A stretch of DNA of 37,476 bases from an uncultured Eubacteriales bacterium (lineage in GTDB: Bacteria; Bacillota; Clostridia; Oscillospirales; CAG-272), in the NCBI GenBank assembly GCA_934401725.1, contig CAKRSS010000019.1:1-37476 (forward strand), read 5' to 3'. Below are positions 14,773 to 23,129 of the stretch, in pieces (within the stretch, counting starts at the first letter, position 1; each line of letters opens with the position of its first letter). Both the position numbers and the translations under genes were made by a program. Under the pieces are notes generated by a model. That model saw only the letters and a list, made by a program, of their open reading frames with translations. It ran no database searches and was not told where the DNA came from.

Positions 14773-17221
14773 GATCCCCTAGCACCGCGCGAAACGCCTC
14801 GCCGGAAGTCTCCACGAACACCTCGCCGTCGGACCCGGCGGAAATTTCTCTGAACGCCTCCTCCCCCGGTGTCGTTTCTGTCTTCGCGACGTCTTTTTCC
14901 GGCCGCGCGCCGAGCCTTACGTTCCAGTGCGTCGCCCCGCCGACGGAGGGCTTGGGGAATGCCTCCGCGTCAACATCGAAGCAGGCAGCGCAGGCGTCCG
15001 TCGCGAAAACCGCGCAGTCGAGCGCCGCCGAAAAGCTGTACGCAAACCGGCTCTTGAGCACCGGCCCGTGCGCACCGAATATCACCGTGCCGCTATCCCA
15101 CACCTTCGCGGCAACAGCCTCGTACGCCGAGCCCTCGTGCACAGACGCGCCGACGTATGTCAACCGGTCGCCGCCGCAGTCAAGACTTAGGGCAAGCGTC
15201 GGGTGCGTCGAGCGCTTGATGTAGGCGCGATAGGCGGTCATGCCGAGCGACCCCGTCAGCGCGGCGGTCTCTCCGGCGTCGTATATCACGACCTCACAGC
15301 CCTGCTTGCCTGCGTTGTAGACCAGACTCCACATTATGTTGTACTCGCGCTCGTCGAGCGGGCGCGGCAGATATATGCGCTCGACAAGCTCAACGCCGCA
15401 GAGGCGGTAAACGCTCGAGATGTGCCGCTGATGGTAGTGCGTCAGCACAAGCGCCGAAATGTCGACAGCACCGTACTTTTCCGCCGCGCGCATACCGCTG
15501 TACATGCCGGTGTAGCCTCCGTCGGTCATGTCGACTATGACCGCGCCGCCGCCCTCAACGGCGAAAATCACCTCATTCTTGCCGGTGCGCAGATAGCCGA
15601 CGTCCGCAGTTCCCGCATGGAGCGAGCCGTAAACCGCCAGCGAGACGGCGAACGCCAGAATCGCCGCCGGAATCGGAAGCATGGCGAGCGCACGGCGGCG
15701 CAATCTTACCACGGCAAGCACAAGCAGCGCCGCCGTCATCAGAACAATTATGACGCCCGCGAAGCCGTAGTTCAGCGAGACAACCCCACCCGGTATGACG
15801 GCAAACCTGTGCGTCACGTCAAGCATAAATCCGGCGACGAGAGAGCACACCCGCGTGAGCAGTCCGAACACCGGCGGGCACCATAAAAAGGCCAGCGCCA
15901 CCACACCAATCAATAAAAGTACACCCACAAGCGGAGACAATATCAGATTTGTGACCACCGACCACACCGACAAACGTCCGAACGCCAGCCAGACGACAAG
16001 GCAGGTCGCGGCATTCGCCGCCAGTGTCCCGACGACCGGAACCATCAGATAATTCATGACCGGATTCAGTATGCGCCCGAGCACGTGCCGCGCCTTGCGC
16101 GACTTTGTGCGGCGAAAGATGCGGTTTTTGAGCCCGTCAAGCAGCGGCAGACCGAGGATTATTCCGAGCGTTGCCAGCATCGAGAGCAACAGTCCGATAT
16201 CGACCACGCTTGCAGGCGACACAAGCATTATGAGCGCCACAGCGCCGAACAGCGAAGTTATTCCGTCCGGACGAGCCGATAGAAAGTAGGCGAAGTACAT
16301 CATAAAAAGCATCCCCGCCGCGCGACAGGCGGACAGGCCGAAGCCCGTCAGCGCGAGGTATCCCAGCGCCGCGAACGGTAAAAGCGCGTACCGAACCGTC
16401 TTCGGAACGCCGAGCTTTTTGAGAATCCACCCCACAATCCCCATGACGACGGTCATATGCAGCCCGCTGAGCGCCAGCAGGTGCGACACGCCGCTGCGGT
16501 TGAAATCGCGGCGCGAGGTTGCCGAAAGTCCGCTGCGGTCGCCAAGTATCAGCGCCACCGTGAGCTCGCCCGACTGCCCCGGCATAGCGCCGCGCAGTCG
16601 TGAGGCAAGCGCGCGGTTGAGTCCGCCGAGCCACAGACCAAGGTTGAAAACGTGCTCGTCCGTGACCTCGTAGTCGTCCTCGTTCTCCGAGACCAGCTTC
16701 AGCATGAGTCCGTCGGAGAGGTCGCTGTAGCGCCCAATGCCGTCGCTCCCGTTGTCGCCGAGCGACTGCGCCGTGGCCCTGAGCGTGATGCCGTAGCCCG
16801 GCTGAACCTCGCTTATGTACTCGCACTCCAACCGCGCTTTTATGTTGCAGGGACGTCCGTTTATGTCACGTATGCGAATAATATAGCCGGAAGAATATGC
16901 GTTTGTGTACTCCTGTGACATGACAGTCGCGCGCACATAGACATCCTCTTCCGTATATTCGGCGGCGCGCCTGTAAATCATATCAAAGTAGATGCCCTGT
17001 GAGAGCAGCGCCAGCGAAACGGACGCCGCTATTGCCGCCGTCATGGCCGCGGCCCCGCGGCGGCGGTGCTTCAAAAGCAAAAGTGCCGCAAAAACGGCGG
17101 CGGCAACAATAGCTGTCACCGCCGCAAGCTTTGCGGCACCGCTGATATAAAATCCGACAAGAGCTGAAGCTATGAAGGCGGCAAAGACTCCGGCCGCCGG
17201 ACGACGGTAGAAAAGTCCCAT
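14672..17221 (-). CDS. comEC: ComEC/Rec2-type DNA uptake channel protein
   Basis: An 849-residue polytopic protein forming the membrane channel for single-stranded DNA in transformation. Order: N-terminal hydrophobic segments; a DUF4131-like beta domain (~95-200, with IRDINGRPCNIKARLECEY); the Competence domain, marked by SHLLALSGLHMTVVMGI and multiple helices; and a C-terminal metallo-beta-lactamase-like domain beginning near VIVDMTDGGY. The metal motif reads THYHQRH where HxHxDH is usual, so Asp is replaced by Arg. The last ~80 residues are hydrophilic, and the final 33 are encoded antisense to the flippase gene. GGGAGG is 7 nt before the ATG. It follows the GDPD gene by 24 bp in one operon. 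No other competence gene is in the window. Confidence 0.92.
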   Translation of the reverse strand: MGLFYRRPAAGVFAAFIASALVGFYISGAAKLAAVTAIVAAAVFAALLLLKHRRRGAAAMTAAIAASVSLALLSQGIYFDMIYRRAAEYTEEDVYVRATVMSQEYTNAYSSGYIIRIRDINGRPCNIKARLECEYISEVQPGYGITLRATAQSLGDNGSDGIGRYSDLSDGLMLKLVSENEDDYEVTDEHVFNLGLWLGGLNRALASRLRGAMPGQSGELTVALILGDRSGLSATSRRDFNRSGVSHLLALSGLHMTVVMGIVGWILKKLGVPKTVRYALLPFAALGYLALTGFGLSACRAAGMLFMMYFAYFLSARPDGITSLFGAVALIMLVSPASVVDIGLLLSMLATLGIILGLPLLDGLKNRIFRRTKSRKARHVLGRILNPVMNYLMVPVVGTLAANAATCLVVWLAFGRLSVWSVVTNLILSPLVGVLLLIGVVALAFLWCPPVFGLLTRVCSLVAGFMLDVTHRFAVIPGGVVSLNYGFAGVIIVLMTAALLVLAVVRLRRRALAMLPIPAAILAFAVSLAVYGSLHAGTADVGYLRTGKNEVIFAVEGGGAVIVDMTDGGYTGMYSGMRAAEKYGAVDISALVLTHYHQRHISSVYRLCGVELVERIYLPRPLDEREYNIMWSLVYNAGKQGCEVVIYDAGETAALTGSLGMTAYRAYIKRSTHPTLALSLDCGGDRLTYVGASVHEGSAYEAVAAKVWDSGTVIFGAHGPVLKSRFAYSFSAALDCAVFATDACAACFDVDAEAFPKPSVGGATHWNVRLGARPEKDVAKTETTPGEEAFREISAGSDGEVFVETSGEAFRAVLGDPIACAPDAQSLRRRGAQMRIAREAGAGREASSR

Positions 17222-17245
17222 ACAAGCGCCTCCCGAGCTGACGGA

Positions 17246-18091
17246 TTATTTCTTGTAGATCTTGCCTGAATTGAACAGGTATTCGCGGCACATGCCCATC
17301 CAGTCGGTCTGGATGATGTCGTAGCCGAGGTCTGCGAGCTTGCCCCAGCCGTCGGCGGGATCGCCGGTCAGCGAGGTGTCGTCGCTCATTCCGGCAGACA
17401 GCTGAACGGTGTAGCGATAGATAATCGCGTTAGCCCACAGCACCTTGCCGGCCTTGTGCATCTTCTCAATGTAAGCGGGCGACGCGAGCTCGCTCTCCAT
17501 GGAGTTGAACACGACCTCGCTGCCTGCGAAGTTGATGTTCATGGAGTTGAGCAGGTCGAAGCACTCGTCCTTCATGTTGACAATCGGCATGTAGATGATG
17601 TCGGGCGCGCACTCGGCGATGGCGTCAAAGAACTGCTTCTTCGGACCGCTCTTGAGTATAATCTGCTCCTCCATCTTGTGTCTGCGGACGCAGGCCACAG
17701 CCTCGGGGAAGAAGTTCCAGCAGTGATCGAGGTTGATGTAGCACTTGTCCTTGAGGAATTCGAGCACCTCGTCCAGCGTGTTTACGCCGAACTGCGTTGC
17801 GTCGTTGTCGATATTGACGTATCTCTGATAGCGGATAGCCTCCGCGGTGTTCTCTTTGATGTAGTTTTTGTAGGCGTTGAGGTGCGGATCCTCCTTGCCC
17901 TCGTGGAAAACAAACAGCTGACCGTCAGCCGAGCGCTGAACGTCGAGCTCCATGATATCTGCGCCCTGGCGCAGAGCTATTTCAAAGGACGCTATGGTGT
18001 TGCACGGAATATTGCCGCCCGAAACGCCGCGATGCGCCGCAAGAAGAATTCTTTTGTCCGCCGCGGAGCGGATGTCTTCAAATCTGCTCAT
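17246..18091 (-). CDS. Glycerophosphodiester phosphodiesterase
   Basis: A 281-residue GDPD-family enzyme that hydrolyses glycerophosphodiesters to glycerol-3-phosphate and an alcohol. The conserved N-terminal elements are AHRG, NTIASFEIALRQGADIMELDVQ (seen as separate adjacent blocks) and FVFHE; these carry the catalytic histidines and metal-binding Glu/Asp. There is no signal peptide, so it is likely cytosolic. GGAGG precedes the ATG at 18091. Located first in a two-gene operon with comEC (24-bp gap). Residue-level substrate preference cannot be judged. Confidence 0.88.
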   Translation of the reverse strand: MSRFEDIRSAADKRILLAAHRGVSGGNIPCNTIASFEIALRQGADIMELDVQRSADGQLFVFHEGKEDPHLNAYKNYIKENTAEAIRYQRYVNIDNDATQFGVNTLDEVLEFLKDKCYINLDHCWNFFPEAVACVRRHKMEEQIILKSGPKKQFFDAIAECAPDIIYMPIVNMKDECFDLLNSMNINFAGSEVVFNSMESELASPAYIEKMHKAGKVLWANAIIYRYTVQLSAGMSDDTSLTGDPADGWGKLADLGYDIIQTDWMGMCREYLFNSGKIYKK

Positions 18092-18124
18092 TTTATTGCC
18101 TCCGACATTGAATTATTTTCCTAT

Positions 18125-18153
18125 ATTATATCTCAACTCTCGCCCGCTGTCAA
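18125..18153 (-). promoter_or_regulatory. Promoter of the GDPD-comEC operon
   Basis: Minus strand: TTGACA (18148-18153), 17-bp spacer, TATAAT (18125-18130). Confidence 0.88.
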
Positions 18154-18251
18154 TAACTGCGGCAAAAATATCCTGAATAAGACAGGTATGTTGTTTTATG
18201 TTCCGGAAAGTGCATGTTTCGGCACTGCGCGGAATCAAAATAAAATTATTC

Positions 18252-18280
18252 TTGACAACGCAAAAATAATATTGTATAAT
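18252..18280 (+). promoter_or_regulatory. Promoter of the acyl carrier protein gene
   Basis: TTGACA (18252-18257), 17-bp spacer, TATAAT (18275-18280). Confidence 0.9.
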
Positions 18281-18336
18281 ATTAGATGTTGCATTAACTG
18301 TACTGATTTTTTCAGCAATATACGGAGGACCTATCC

Positions 18337-18570
18337 ATGTTTGAAAAACTGAAAGAGCTGCTCGTTGACGAGCTCCAGATTGATGTCTCCGACATCACAC
18401 TTGCCGCCAAGCTCTCCACCGATCTCGGCATCAACTCCATCGAGCTTGCAGACCTCATCATGCTCTGCGAGGACAAATTCGGCATCGAAATCAAGGATGA
18501 AGACATCCACAACTTCGTCACCGTGGCTGACGTGGTCGAGTATCTCGAAAAGCTCACCGCAGACAAGTGA
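18337..18570 (+). CDS. acpP: Acyl carrier protein
   Basis: A 77-residue acidic protein with the four-helix carrier fold. The attachment serine is Ser34 in LGINSIELADL, where most housekeeping proteins read (A/L)DSL(D/E). It is modified by a phosphopantetheinyl transferase and carries acyl chains for fatty-acid or other synthesis. It stands alone, with its own consensus promoter and terminator, and is not next to fab genes. The INSIE context may mark a second, specialised carrier rather than the main fatty-acid one. GGAGG precedes the ATG. Confidence 0.9.
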   Translation: MFEKLKELLVDELQIDVSDITLAAKLSTDLGINSIELADLIMLCEDKFGIEIKDEDIHNFVTVADVVEYLEKLTADK

Positions 18571-18631
18571 GGCATCGCCGCGCAACGCCCGAAGGCACAC
18601 TTGCGCCATCGGAATTGCACAGTAAAGTCTA

Positions 18632-18666
18632 AAATAAAGGAAGGCTCCGGCCTTCCTTTATTTTTA
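18632..18666 (+). terminator. Terminator after the acyl carrier protein gene
   Basis: A 14-bp stem (18632-18645 with 18650-18663, loop TCCG) is followed by a T-rich end. Confidence 0.85.
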
Positions 18667-18705
18667 TCTGTCATACCGCCGCCTCCGGGAAAATAAAATT
18701 AATAT

Positions 18706-18737
18706 GACTCCGCGCCGTCAGTGGATGGCGCGGAGTC
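18706..18737 (+). promoter_or_regulatory. Leader hairpin upstream of the amidase gene
   Basis: Perfect 11-bp inverted repeat GACTCCGCGCC / GGCGCGGAGTC with a 10-nt loop. No T-run follows, so it is not a standard terminator. It lies just before the amidase ribosome binding site and inside what would be the coding sequence if an upstream ATG (18704) were used. Confidence 0.6.
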
Positions 18738-18772
18738 GTCATAACTGCAAAATTCTCCGGAGGTACAGAGTC

Positions 18773-19498
18773 TTGAAATCCCCTCGTATTCGCTGGCTTG
18801 TCGCCATGCTTCTGCTGATTCTGTTTATTGCCGTTGCGGCCGCGTTTGCACTGCCCTCGCTGCGCCGCGACGCCGACGCCGGGACGGCGACCCCAACCGT
18901 GCAGGTCATCATCGACCCCGGCCATGGCGGTGAGGACGGCGGAGCCGTCGGTGCGGACGGAACCGTCGAAAAAGACCTCAATCTCGCCATATCCTTCATG
19001 CTTCGTGACATGCTGGCCGCGTCCGGCGTCAACGTCATAATGACGCGCACAGAGGACGTGCTGCTCTATGACCGCAGCGCCGACTATCAGGGTCGCAAAA
19101 AGGTGCTCGACCTCAAGGCGCGGCTCGAGGTGTGCGAGGCCAACCCCGGCGCGCTGTTCGTCAGCATTCACATGAACGCCTTCCCGCAGAAAAAGTACGA
19201 CGGACTGCAGGTCTACTACCCCGCCGCCGACGAGGCGTCCGCCCTGCTCGCGCGCGACATTCAGGACTCTGTCCGTGCCTCGCTTCAGCCGTCAAACCTG
19301 CGGCGCGCCAAGGCGGCAGGCTCGAACATTTTCCTGCTCGACAAAAACCCCGGCCGCGCGGTGCTTATCGAGTGCGGCTTTCTCTCGAACGACGCCGAGT
19401 GCGCCCGCCTGCGCGACACTGCCTACCAGCGGCAGCTGGCGCTCGTCATGTACGGCTCGGTCATGAAATATTTGTCCGGAGCGCTCACAAGTCCTTGA
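18773..19498 (+). CDS. cwlD: N-acetylmuramoyl-L-alanine amidase, CwlD-like
   Basis: An Amidase_3 zinc enzyme of ~241 residues that cuts the MurNAc-L-alanine bond of peptidoglycan. One N-terminal membrane segment (~8-28) places it outside the membrane or in the spore wall. The zinc-binding and catalytic set is visible: DPGHGGEDGG, EKDLNL, SIHMNAF and LIECGFLSN. Size and layout match CwlD, which makes cortex muramic lactam in spore-formers. I choose the TTG at 18773 because GGAGG lies 9 nt upstream; an ATG at 18704 would put a strong hairpin and a basic, non-signal-like stretch in front of the membrane helix. The next gene's -35 box overlaps its stop codon. Confidence 0.85.
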   Translation: MKSPRIRWLVAMLLLILFIAVAAAFALPSLRRDADAGTATPTVQVIIDPGHGGEDGGAVGADGTVEKDLNLAISFMLRDMLAASGVNVIMTRTEDVLLYDRSADYQGRKKVLDLKARLEVCEANPGALFVSIHMNAFPQKKYDGLQVYYPAADEASALLARDIQDSVRASLQPSNLRRAKAAGSNIFLLDKNPGRAVLIECGFLSNDAECARLRDTAYQRQLALVMYGSVMKYLSGALTSP

Positions 19499-19523
19499 TT
19501 TCGGACAGTAAATAGGTTATAAT
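19495..19523 (+). promoter_or_regulatory. Promoter of radA
   Basis: TTGATT (19495-19500), 17-bp spacer, TATAAT (19518-19523). The -35 box overlaps the amidase stop codon. Confidence 0.8.
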
Positions 19524-19555
19524 TAGATGTAATCTACCGAAAGCAGGACTGTGTA

Positions 19556-20929
19556 ATGAAAGGTAATAAAACTGTCTTTGTTTGTTCCGAATGCGGCTTT
19601 GTGAGCCCTAAATGGATGGGCAAATGCCAGGCGTGCGGCGCGTGGAACACCATGTGCGAGCAGGCGCCGGCCCCCGAGGTCAAGACGACTGCCGTCAAGC
19701 GCCACGCGGCGCCGGGCACGTCCGAGAGCCACGCCGTGCCGCTGAATACATACGAAATCCCCGACTACTTCCGCGACTCAACCGGCATGGGCGAATTCGA
19801 CCGCGTGCTCGGCGGCGGACTTGTCGAGGGCTCGGTGGTGCTGCTGTCCGGCGAGCCCGGCATCGGCAAATCTACGCTGCTCATGCAGATCTCGGCCAGC
19901 CTCGGCCTCAACCGCCGTGTGCTTTACGTCTCGGGCGAGGAATCCGGCGGCCAGCTCAAGCTGCGCGCGCGCCGTCTCGGCATCGACGGCGACACCATCT
20001 TTCTTTTGACCGAAACCAACATAGACAACATACTCTCCGAGGTCGAAAAGGTAAAGCCCGACATACTGATCGTCGACTCCATCCAGACCGTTTACAGCGG
20101 CGACAGCGCCTCATCTCCCGGCAGCGTGACACAGGTCAAGGAATGCGCGCTTGCCTTCATCGCGCGCTCGAAGAACAGCGGATTTTCGACCATAATGGTC
20201 GGTCACGTCAACAAGGAGGGCGGCATCGCGGGACCCAAGGTGCTCGAGCACATGGTCGACGCCGTGCTGTGCTTCGAGGGCGACAGACAGCAGAACTACC
20301 GCATAATCCGCGCCGTCAAAAACCGCTACGGCTCGACAAACGAGATAGGCGTCTTCGAGATGACGGACAAGGGGCTGGTCGAGGTGCCGAACCCGTCCGA
20401 AATGCTACTCTCCGGCCGCCCGAAGGACACCCCGGGCAACTGCGCGCTGTGCTCCCTCGAGGGCACGCGCCCCATCATCGCCGAGATACAGGCGCTCGTC
20501 ACGCCGACCGTCTTTACCGCGCCGCGCCGCACCTCGAACGGCATCGACTACAACCGCATGTACCTCATCCTCGCGGTGCTCGAAAAGCGGCTCGGTCTGC
20601 GCTTCTCGGCCAACGACGTCTACATGAACGTCATCGGCGGCCTCGAGATAGACGAGCCCGCGTCCGACCTGTCCGTCGCGCTCGCGCTCATATCGTCGCT
20701 CACGGACAAGGTCGTGCCGGACGAGCTTATAGCACTCGGCGAGCTGGGTCTCTCGGGCGAATGCCGTGCGGTCTCAAACCTTGATTTGCGCCTGCATGAG
20801 GCGTCCCGCCTCGGCTTCACCCGCGCGATGGTTCCATTCCGCAACCTCGAGCGGCAAAAGCAGGACTTCGACATCGAGCTCATCCCCATCAAAACCATAT
20901 ACGACGCTCTCCGCGTGCTGCGCGGGTAA
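19556..20929 (+). CDS. radA: DNA repair protein RadA/Sms
   Basis: A RecA-like, DnaB-type ATPase that drives branch migration in recombinational repair and, in competent species, in transformation. The 457-residue protein has the standard plan: a zinc finger with CxxC pairs (Cys10, Cys13, Cys24, Cys27), Walker A GEPGIGKST (from residue 99), the family-specific KNRYG motif (255-259; usually KNRFG), and a C-terminal Lon-protease-like domain with ALGELGLSGECRAV. It starts at 19556 after a modest AGCAGG site. It has its own promoter. The comEC gene upstream makes a DNA-uptake link possible, but the two are not in one operon. Confidence 0.96.
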   Translation: MKGNKTVFVCSECGFVSPKWMGKCQACGAWNTMCEQAPAPEVKTTAVKRHAAPGTSESHAVPLNTYEIPDYFRDSTGMGEFDRVLGGGLVEGSVVLLSGEPGIGKSTLLMQISASLGLNRRVLYVSGEESGGQLKLRARRLGIDGDTIFLLTETNIDNILSEVEKVKPDILIVDSIQTVYSGDSASSPGSVTQVKECALAFIARSKNSGFSTIMVGHVNKEGGIAGPKVLEHMVDAVLCFEGDRQQNYRIIRAVKNRYGSTNEIGVFEMTDKGLVEVPNPSEMLLSGRPKDTPGNCALCSLEGTRPIIAEIQALVTPTVFTAPRRTSNGIDYNRMYLILAVLEKRLGLRFSANDVYMNVIGGLEIDEPASDLSVALALISSLTDKVVPDELIALGELGLSGECRAVSNLDLRLHEASRLGFTRAMVPFRNLERQKQDFDIELIPIKTIYDALRVLRG

Positions 20930-20956
20930 CGCAAAGCATCTTTTTTGCCGAATGTG

Positions 20957-20985
20957 TTGACTTTGTGAAGAAAATACATTATAAT
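20957..20985 (+). promoter_or_regulatory. Promoter of the solute-binding lipoprotein gene
   Basis: TTGACT (20957-20962), 17-bp spacer, TATAAT (20980-20985). Confidence 0.87.
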
Positions 20986-21018
20986 GTTTCTATCATAATA
21001 AAACAAGGAGCCAGTTGT

Positions 21019-22536
21019 ATGAAAATAGCAACGAGATTATTGTCACTTATTCTTGTAGTTATCATGCTCACGGCCATTGCTGTCAGCTGCAGCAACGTGC
21101 CGGATAACGATCCTGACACCTCGAACGGTACGACCACCGCCTCCCCGGATCCGGAAGGGCCGTCCGGCGGCGACGAAACCACCCCCGGCGAGACCACCTC
21201 GACGCGCATCACCCCCGACGTGCCCGACGGCACAAACTACGGAGGCCACATTTTCAGGGTTCTCACAAGAGGTACATATTCTGAGACATGGTACTCCCGC
21301 GACATCTACTCCGCCGGTATCAGCGGCGACACCATTGCCGACGCCGTCTACGCGCGCAACACGGCAATGGAGGAGCAGTACGGCTTCAGAGTCGAGGAGG
21401 TCGGCTCGAAGAATCCCCAGGACGAAGCAAAAATAAAGGTTCAGTCCGGGGTCGACGAGTACGACATGTTCTGCTTCAGAATCAAGGATCACATCACCTC
21501 GCTCATACTTCAGGGCTACCTGCGGAACCTGAATAACGTCGAGATGATGAACCTCGACCAGCCCTACTACGACCAGAACAGCCGCGAGGCGTTCTCCATG
21601 GCCAAGCGTCTTTACCTCGTGACCGGCGACCTGCTCACCATGGATAATGACGCCACCCGCTGCACCCTGTTCAACAAGACGCTGTTCAACCAGCTGTCCA
21701 TCGCCGATCACGTCGGCGGCAACCTTTACGAGCACATGGCAAACGGCACCTGGACGCTTGATATAATGCAGCAGTGCGCCACCATCGCGACGTCCGACCT
21801 CGACGGCGACGGCGAGATGAGCATGACCGACCGCTGGGGCATGGTCTCCGAGCAGTTCAACGCGCTTGCCTTCTTCAACTCTGCCGGATCCTCTCTGTTC
21901 GAGAAAAATGCTAACGATGTGCCCGTCTTCATCGGCAACAGCGAGCGTAGCCTGACCATTCTCAGTGACGTTGTCACCATGCTGAACGGCCCCTACTGCC
22001 GCCACTATTCAAACGCCTACAACGAAGCAATCCCGCAGTTCAAGGACGGCATCGTCCTGTTCTACCCCGCCCAGCTTGCCGACGTGCCGCTGCTCCGCTC
22101 CATGGCGTTTGACTTCGGCATCGTCCCGCTGCCCAAGTACACGGCCGAGCAGGAGAGCTACGTGAGCCCCGTCACCACGTACGGCTCCAACTGCATAGCC
22201 ATTCCGATTTCCGTCAAGGACGTTGACCGCGCCGCGACCATTATCGAGGTGCTGTCCTGCGAGTCCATGTACGTTTTGACGCCCGCGTACTATGAGGTCA
22301 ACCTCAAGTCCAAGCTGGCGGTAGACCAAGAGTCCTCTGCGTCCATCGACATAATCATGGACACCGCAATGTTCGAGCTTGCCTACATGTGGAACATCGG
22401 CAGTCTTTACGACTCCATCTGCTACGCCTTCAAGAACAACATGCCGAGCCTTGCCTCCGCCTTCAAGCAGGCCGCAAGAGTCTCTGAAAAGACCATAGAT
22501 AAGAACATCGCCACCATCGAGGGTTTCAAAGACTGA
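21019..22536 (+). CDS. Extracellular solute-binding lipoprotein (orphan)
   Basis: A 505-residue exported lipoprotein: signal peptide with lipid-attachment Cys24 (AVSC), a Thr/Pro/Asp-rich tether to ~residue 73, then a bacterial extracellular solute-binding domain starting with NYGGHIFRVLTRG. Proteins of this clostridial subfamily usually feed sugar ABC transporters of the carbohydrate-uptake 1 type. No permease or ATPase is adjacent, so it must use distant partners or act as a sensor. AAGGAG lies before the ATG at 21019; a start 18 codons upstream is less likely because the signal peptide would be buried. The ligand is unknown. Confidence 0.82.
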   Translation: MKIATRLLSLILVVIMLTAIAVSCSNVPDNDPDTSNGTTTASPDPEGPSGGDETTPGETTSTRITPDVPDGTNYGGHIFRVLTRGTYSETWYSRDIYSAGISGDTIADAVYARNTAMEEQYGFRVEEVGSKNPQDEAKIKVQSGVDEYDMFCFRIKDHITSLILQGYLRNLNNVEMMNLDQPYYDQNSREAFSMAKRLYLVTGDLLTMDNDATRCTLFNKTLFNQLSIADHVGGNLYEHMANGTWTLDIMQQCATIATSDLDGDGEMSMTDRWGMVSEQFNALAFFNSAGSSLFEKNANDVPVFIGNSERSLTILSDVVTMLNGPYCRHYSNAYNEAIPQFKDGIVLFYPAQLADVPLLRSMAFDFGIVPLPKYTAEQESYVSPVTTYGSNCIAIPISVKDVDRAATIIEVLSCESMYVLTPAYYEVNLKSKLAVDQESSASIDIIMDTAMFELAYMWNIGSLYDSICYAFKNNMPSLASAFKQAARVSEKTIDKNIATIEGFKD

Positions 22537-22558
22537 TAATAAAAACTCAGGGCTTATC

Positions 22559-22678
22559 TGAAGTGCACCCCAAAGTTCAGACAAAAATTAAATATTAAAT
22601 TGCATTCGAATGAGCTCGGAATTGAACCGGGCTCATTCCTTTTAGTTTGAGAGAAATTCTCTCGTTGTTGTAGTAATG
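22559..22678 (-). mobile_element. Right-end remnant of an IS3-family element
   Basis: On the minus strand, 22678-22595 encodes the last 27 residues of an IS3/IS150-type transposase (YYNNERISLKLKGMSPVQFR, then a short tail and stop). The family ending NNERISLKLKGMSPVQ(Y/F)R is highly recognisable. Beyond it lies the element's terminal inverted repeat, ending near 22559 (TGAAGTGCACCCCAAAGTT). The rest of the transposase and the other end are missing. Confidence 0.85.
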
Positions 22679-22844
22679 TCAGCGCATACGCCGAGAAAAC
22701 GTAGACAGCGTAAGCGATAACGCCGCTCTGATGCCCCAGTGCGAACACATAAATAAGTCCCGCCGCCGCTACCGGGACGCAGATGAGCGTCACCCACAGC
22801 CGCAGAAAGAAAAGTCTGAGTAAAATTTTTTCGAGCCGTTCCAT
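22679..22844 (-). pseudogene. 5' fragment of a membrane-protein gene cut by IS-associated deletion
   Basis: The frame starting at 22844 gives ~55 residues with two hydrophobic helices (LRLWVTLICVPVAAAGLIYV and an AYAVYVFSAYALT block). It then runs straight into the IS remnant in a frame unrelated to the transposase. The N-terminus looks like that of larger clostridial integral membrane proteins of unknown role, so I read this as the first part of a truncated gene. No good ribosome binding site is visible upstream. Confidence 0.6.
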
Positions 22845-22960
22845 CTGCCGCCCATCCGAAGTTTTGGAAGCACATCTGCGCTTGCTATTATATCATCAAG
22901 CCCATGCGTTTTGCAATTATTTGAGAATTGTTAATTGGCGAAAAATTTTTTCACAACCAC

Positions 22961-22989
22961 TTGACAAAAACATTTGCTTGTGCTATACT
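22961..22989 (+). promoter_or_regulatory. Promoter of the heme-iron operon
   Basis: TTGACA (22961-22966), 17-bp spacer, TATACT (22984-22989). It gives a leader of ~135 nt before the first gene. Nothing coding is seen at 22845-23129. Confidence 0.87.
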
Positions 22990-23000
22990 ACTGTCATTCA

Positions 23001-23016
23001 GTTAGCATAGGCTAAC
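23001..23016 (+). promoter_or_regulatory. Operator 1, DtxR/MntR-like box
   Basis: GTTAGC-ATAG-GCTAAC, a perfect inverted repeat starting 12 bp after the -10 box, i.e. over the transcription start region. The half-site TTAG(C/G) resembles DtxR/IdeR boxes. Confidence 0.75.
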
Positions 23017-23085
23017 CAATGTCGTTGCGACGGTGTTGGCAATTGACTTTTAGAAGGCCGTTTCTGGCTTATTTTTTAGCAGCGT

Positions 23086-23105
23086 GAGTTAGCACCTGCT
23101 AACTC
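23086..23105 (+). promoter_or_regulatory. Operator 2, DtxR/MntR-like box
   Basis: GAGTTAGCA-CC-TGCTAACTC, 9-bp arms. Its core is the same GTTAGC-N4-GCTAAC as operator 1, with centres 87 bp apart, and it lies 13 bp before the AGGAG site of the first gene. Two copies of one motif and a DtxR-type gene at the operon end imply autoregulation. Confidence 0.75.
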
Positions 23106-23129
23106 GAAATTCACATCAGGAGAAAAATT

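Noticed and set aside
22595..22844. An intact 96-residue membrane protein
   Set aside because: Its last ~40 residues come from reading IS3 sequence in a non-transposase frame, so it is a chimera made by deletion.
23053..23080. Intrinsic terminator in the heme-operon leader (AAGGCC...GGCTT followed by ATTTTTT)
   Set aside because: The stem is about five pairs with a bulge, too weak to call.
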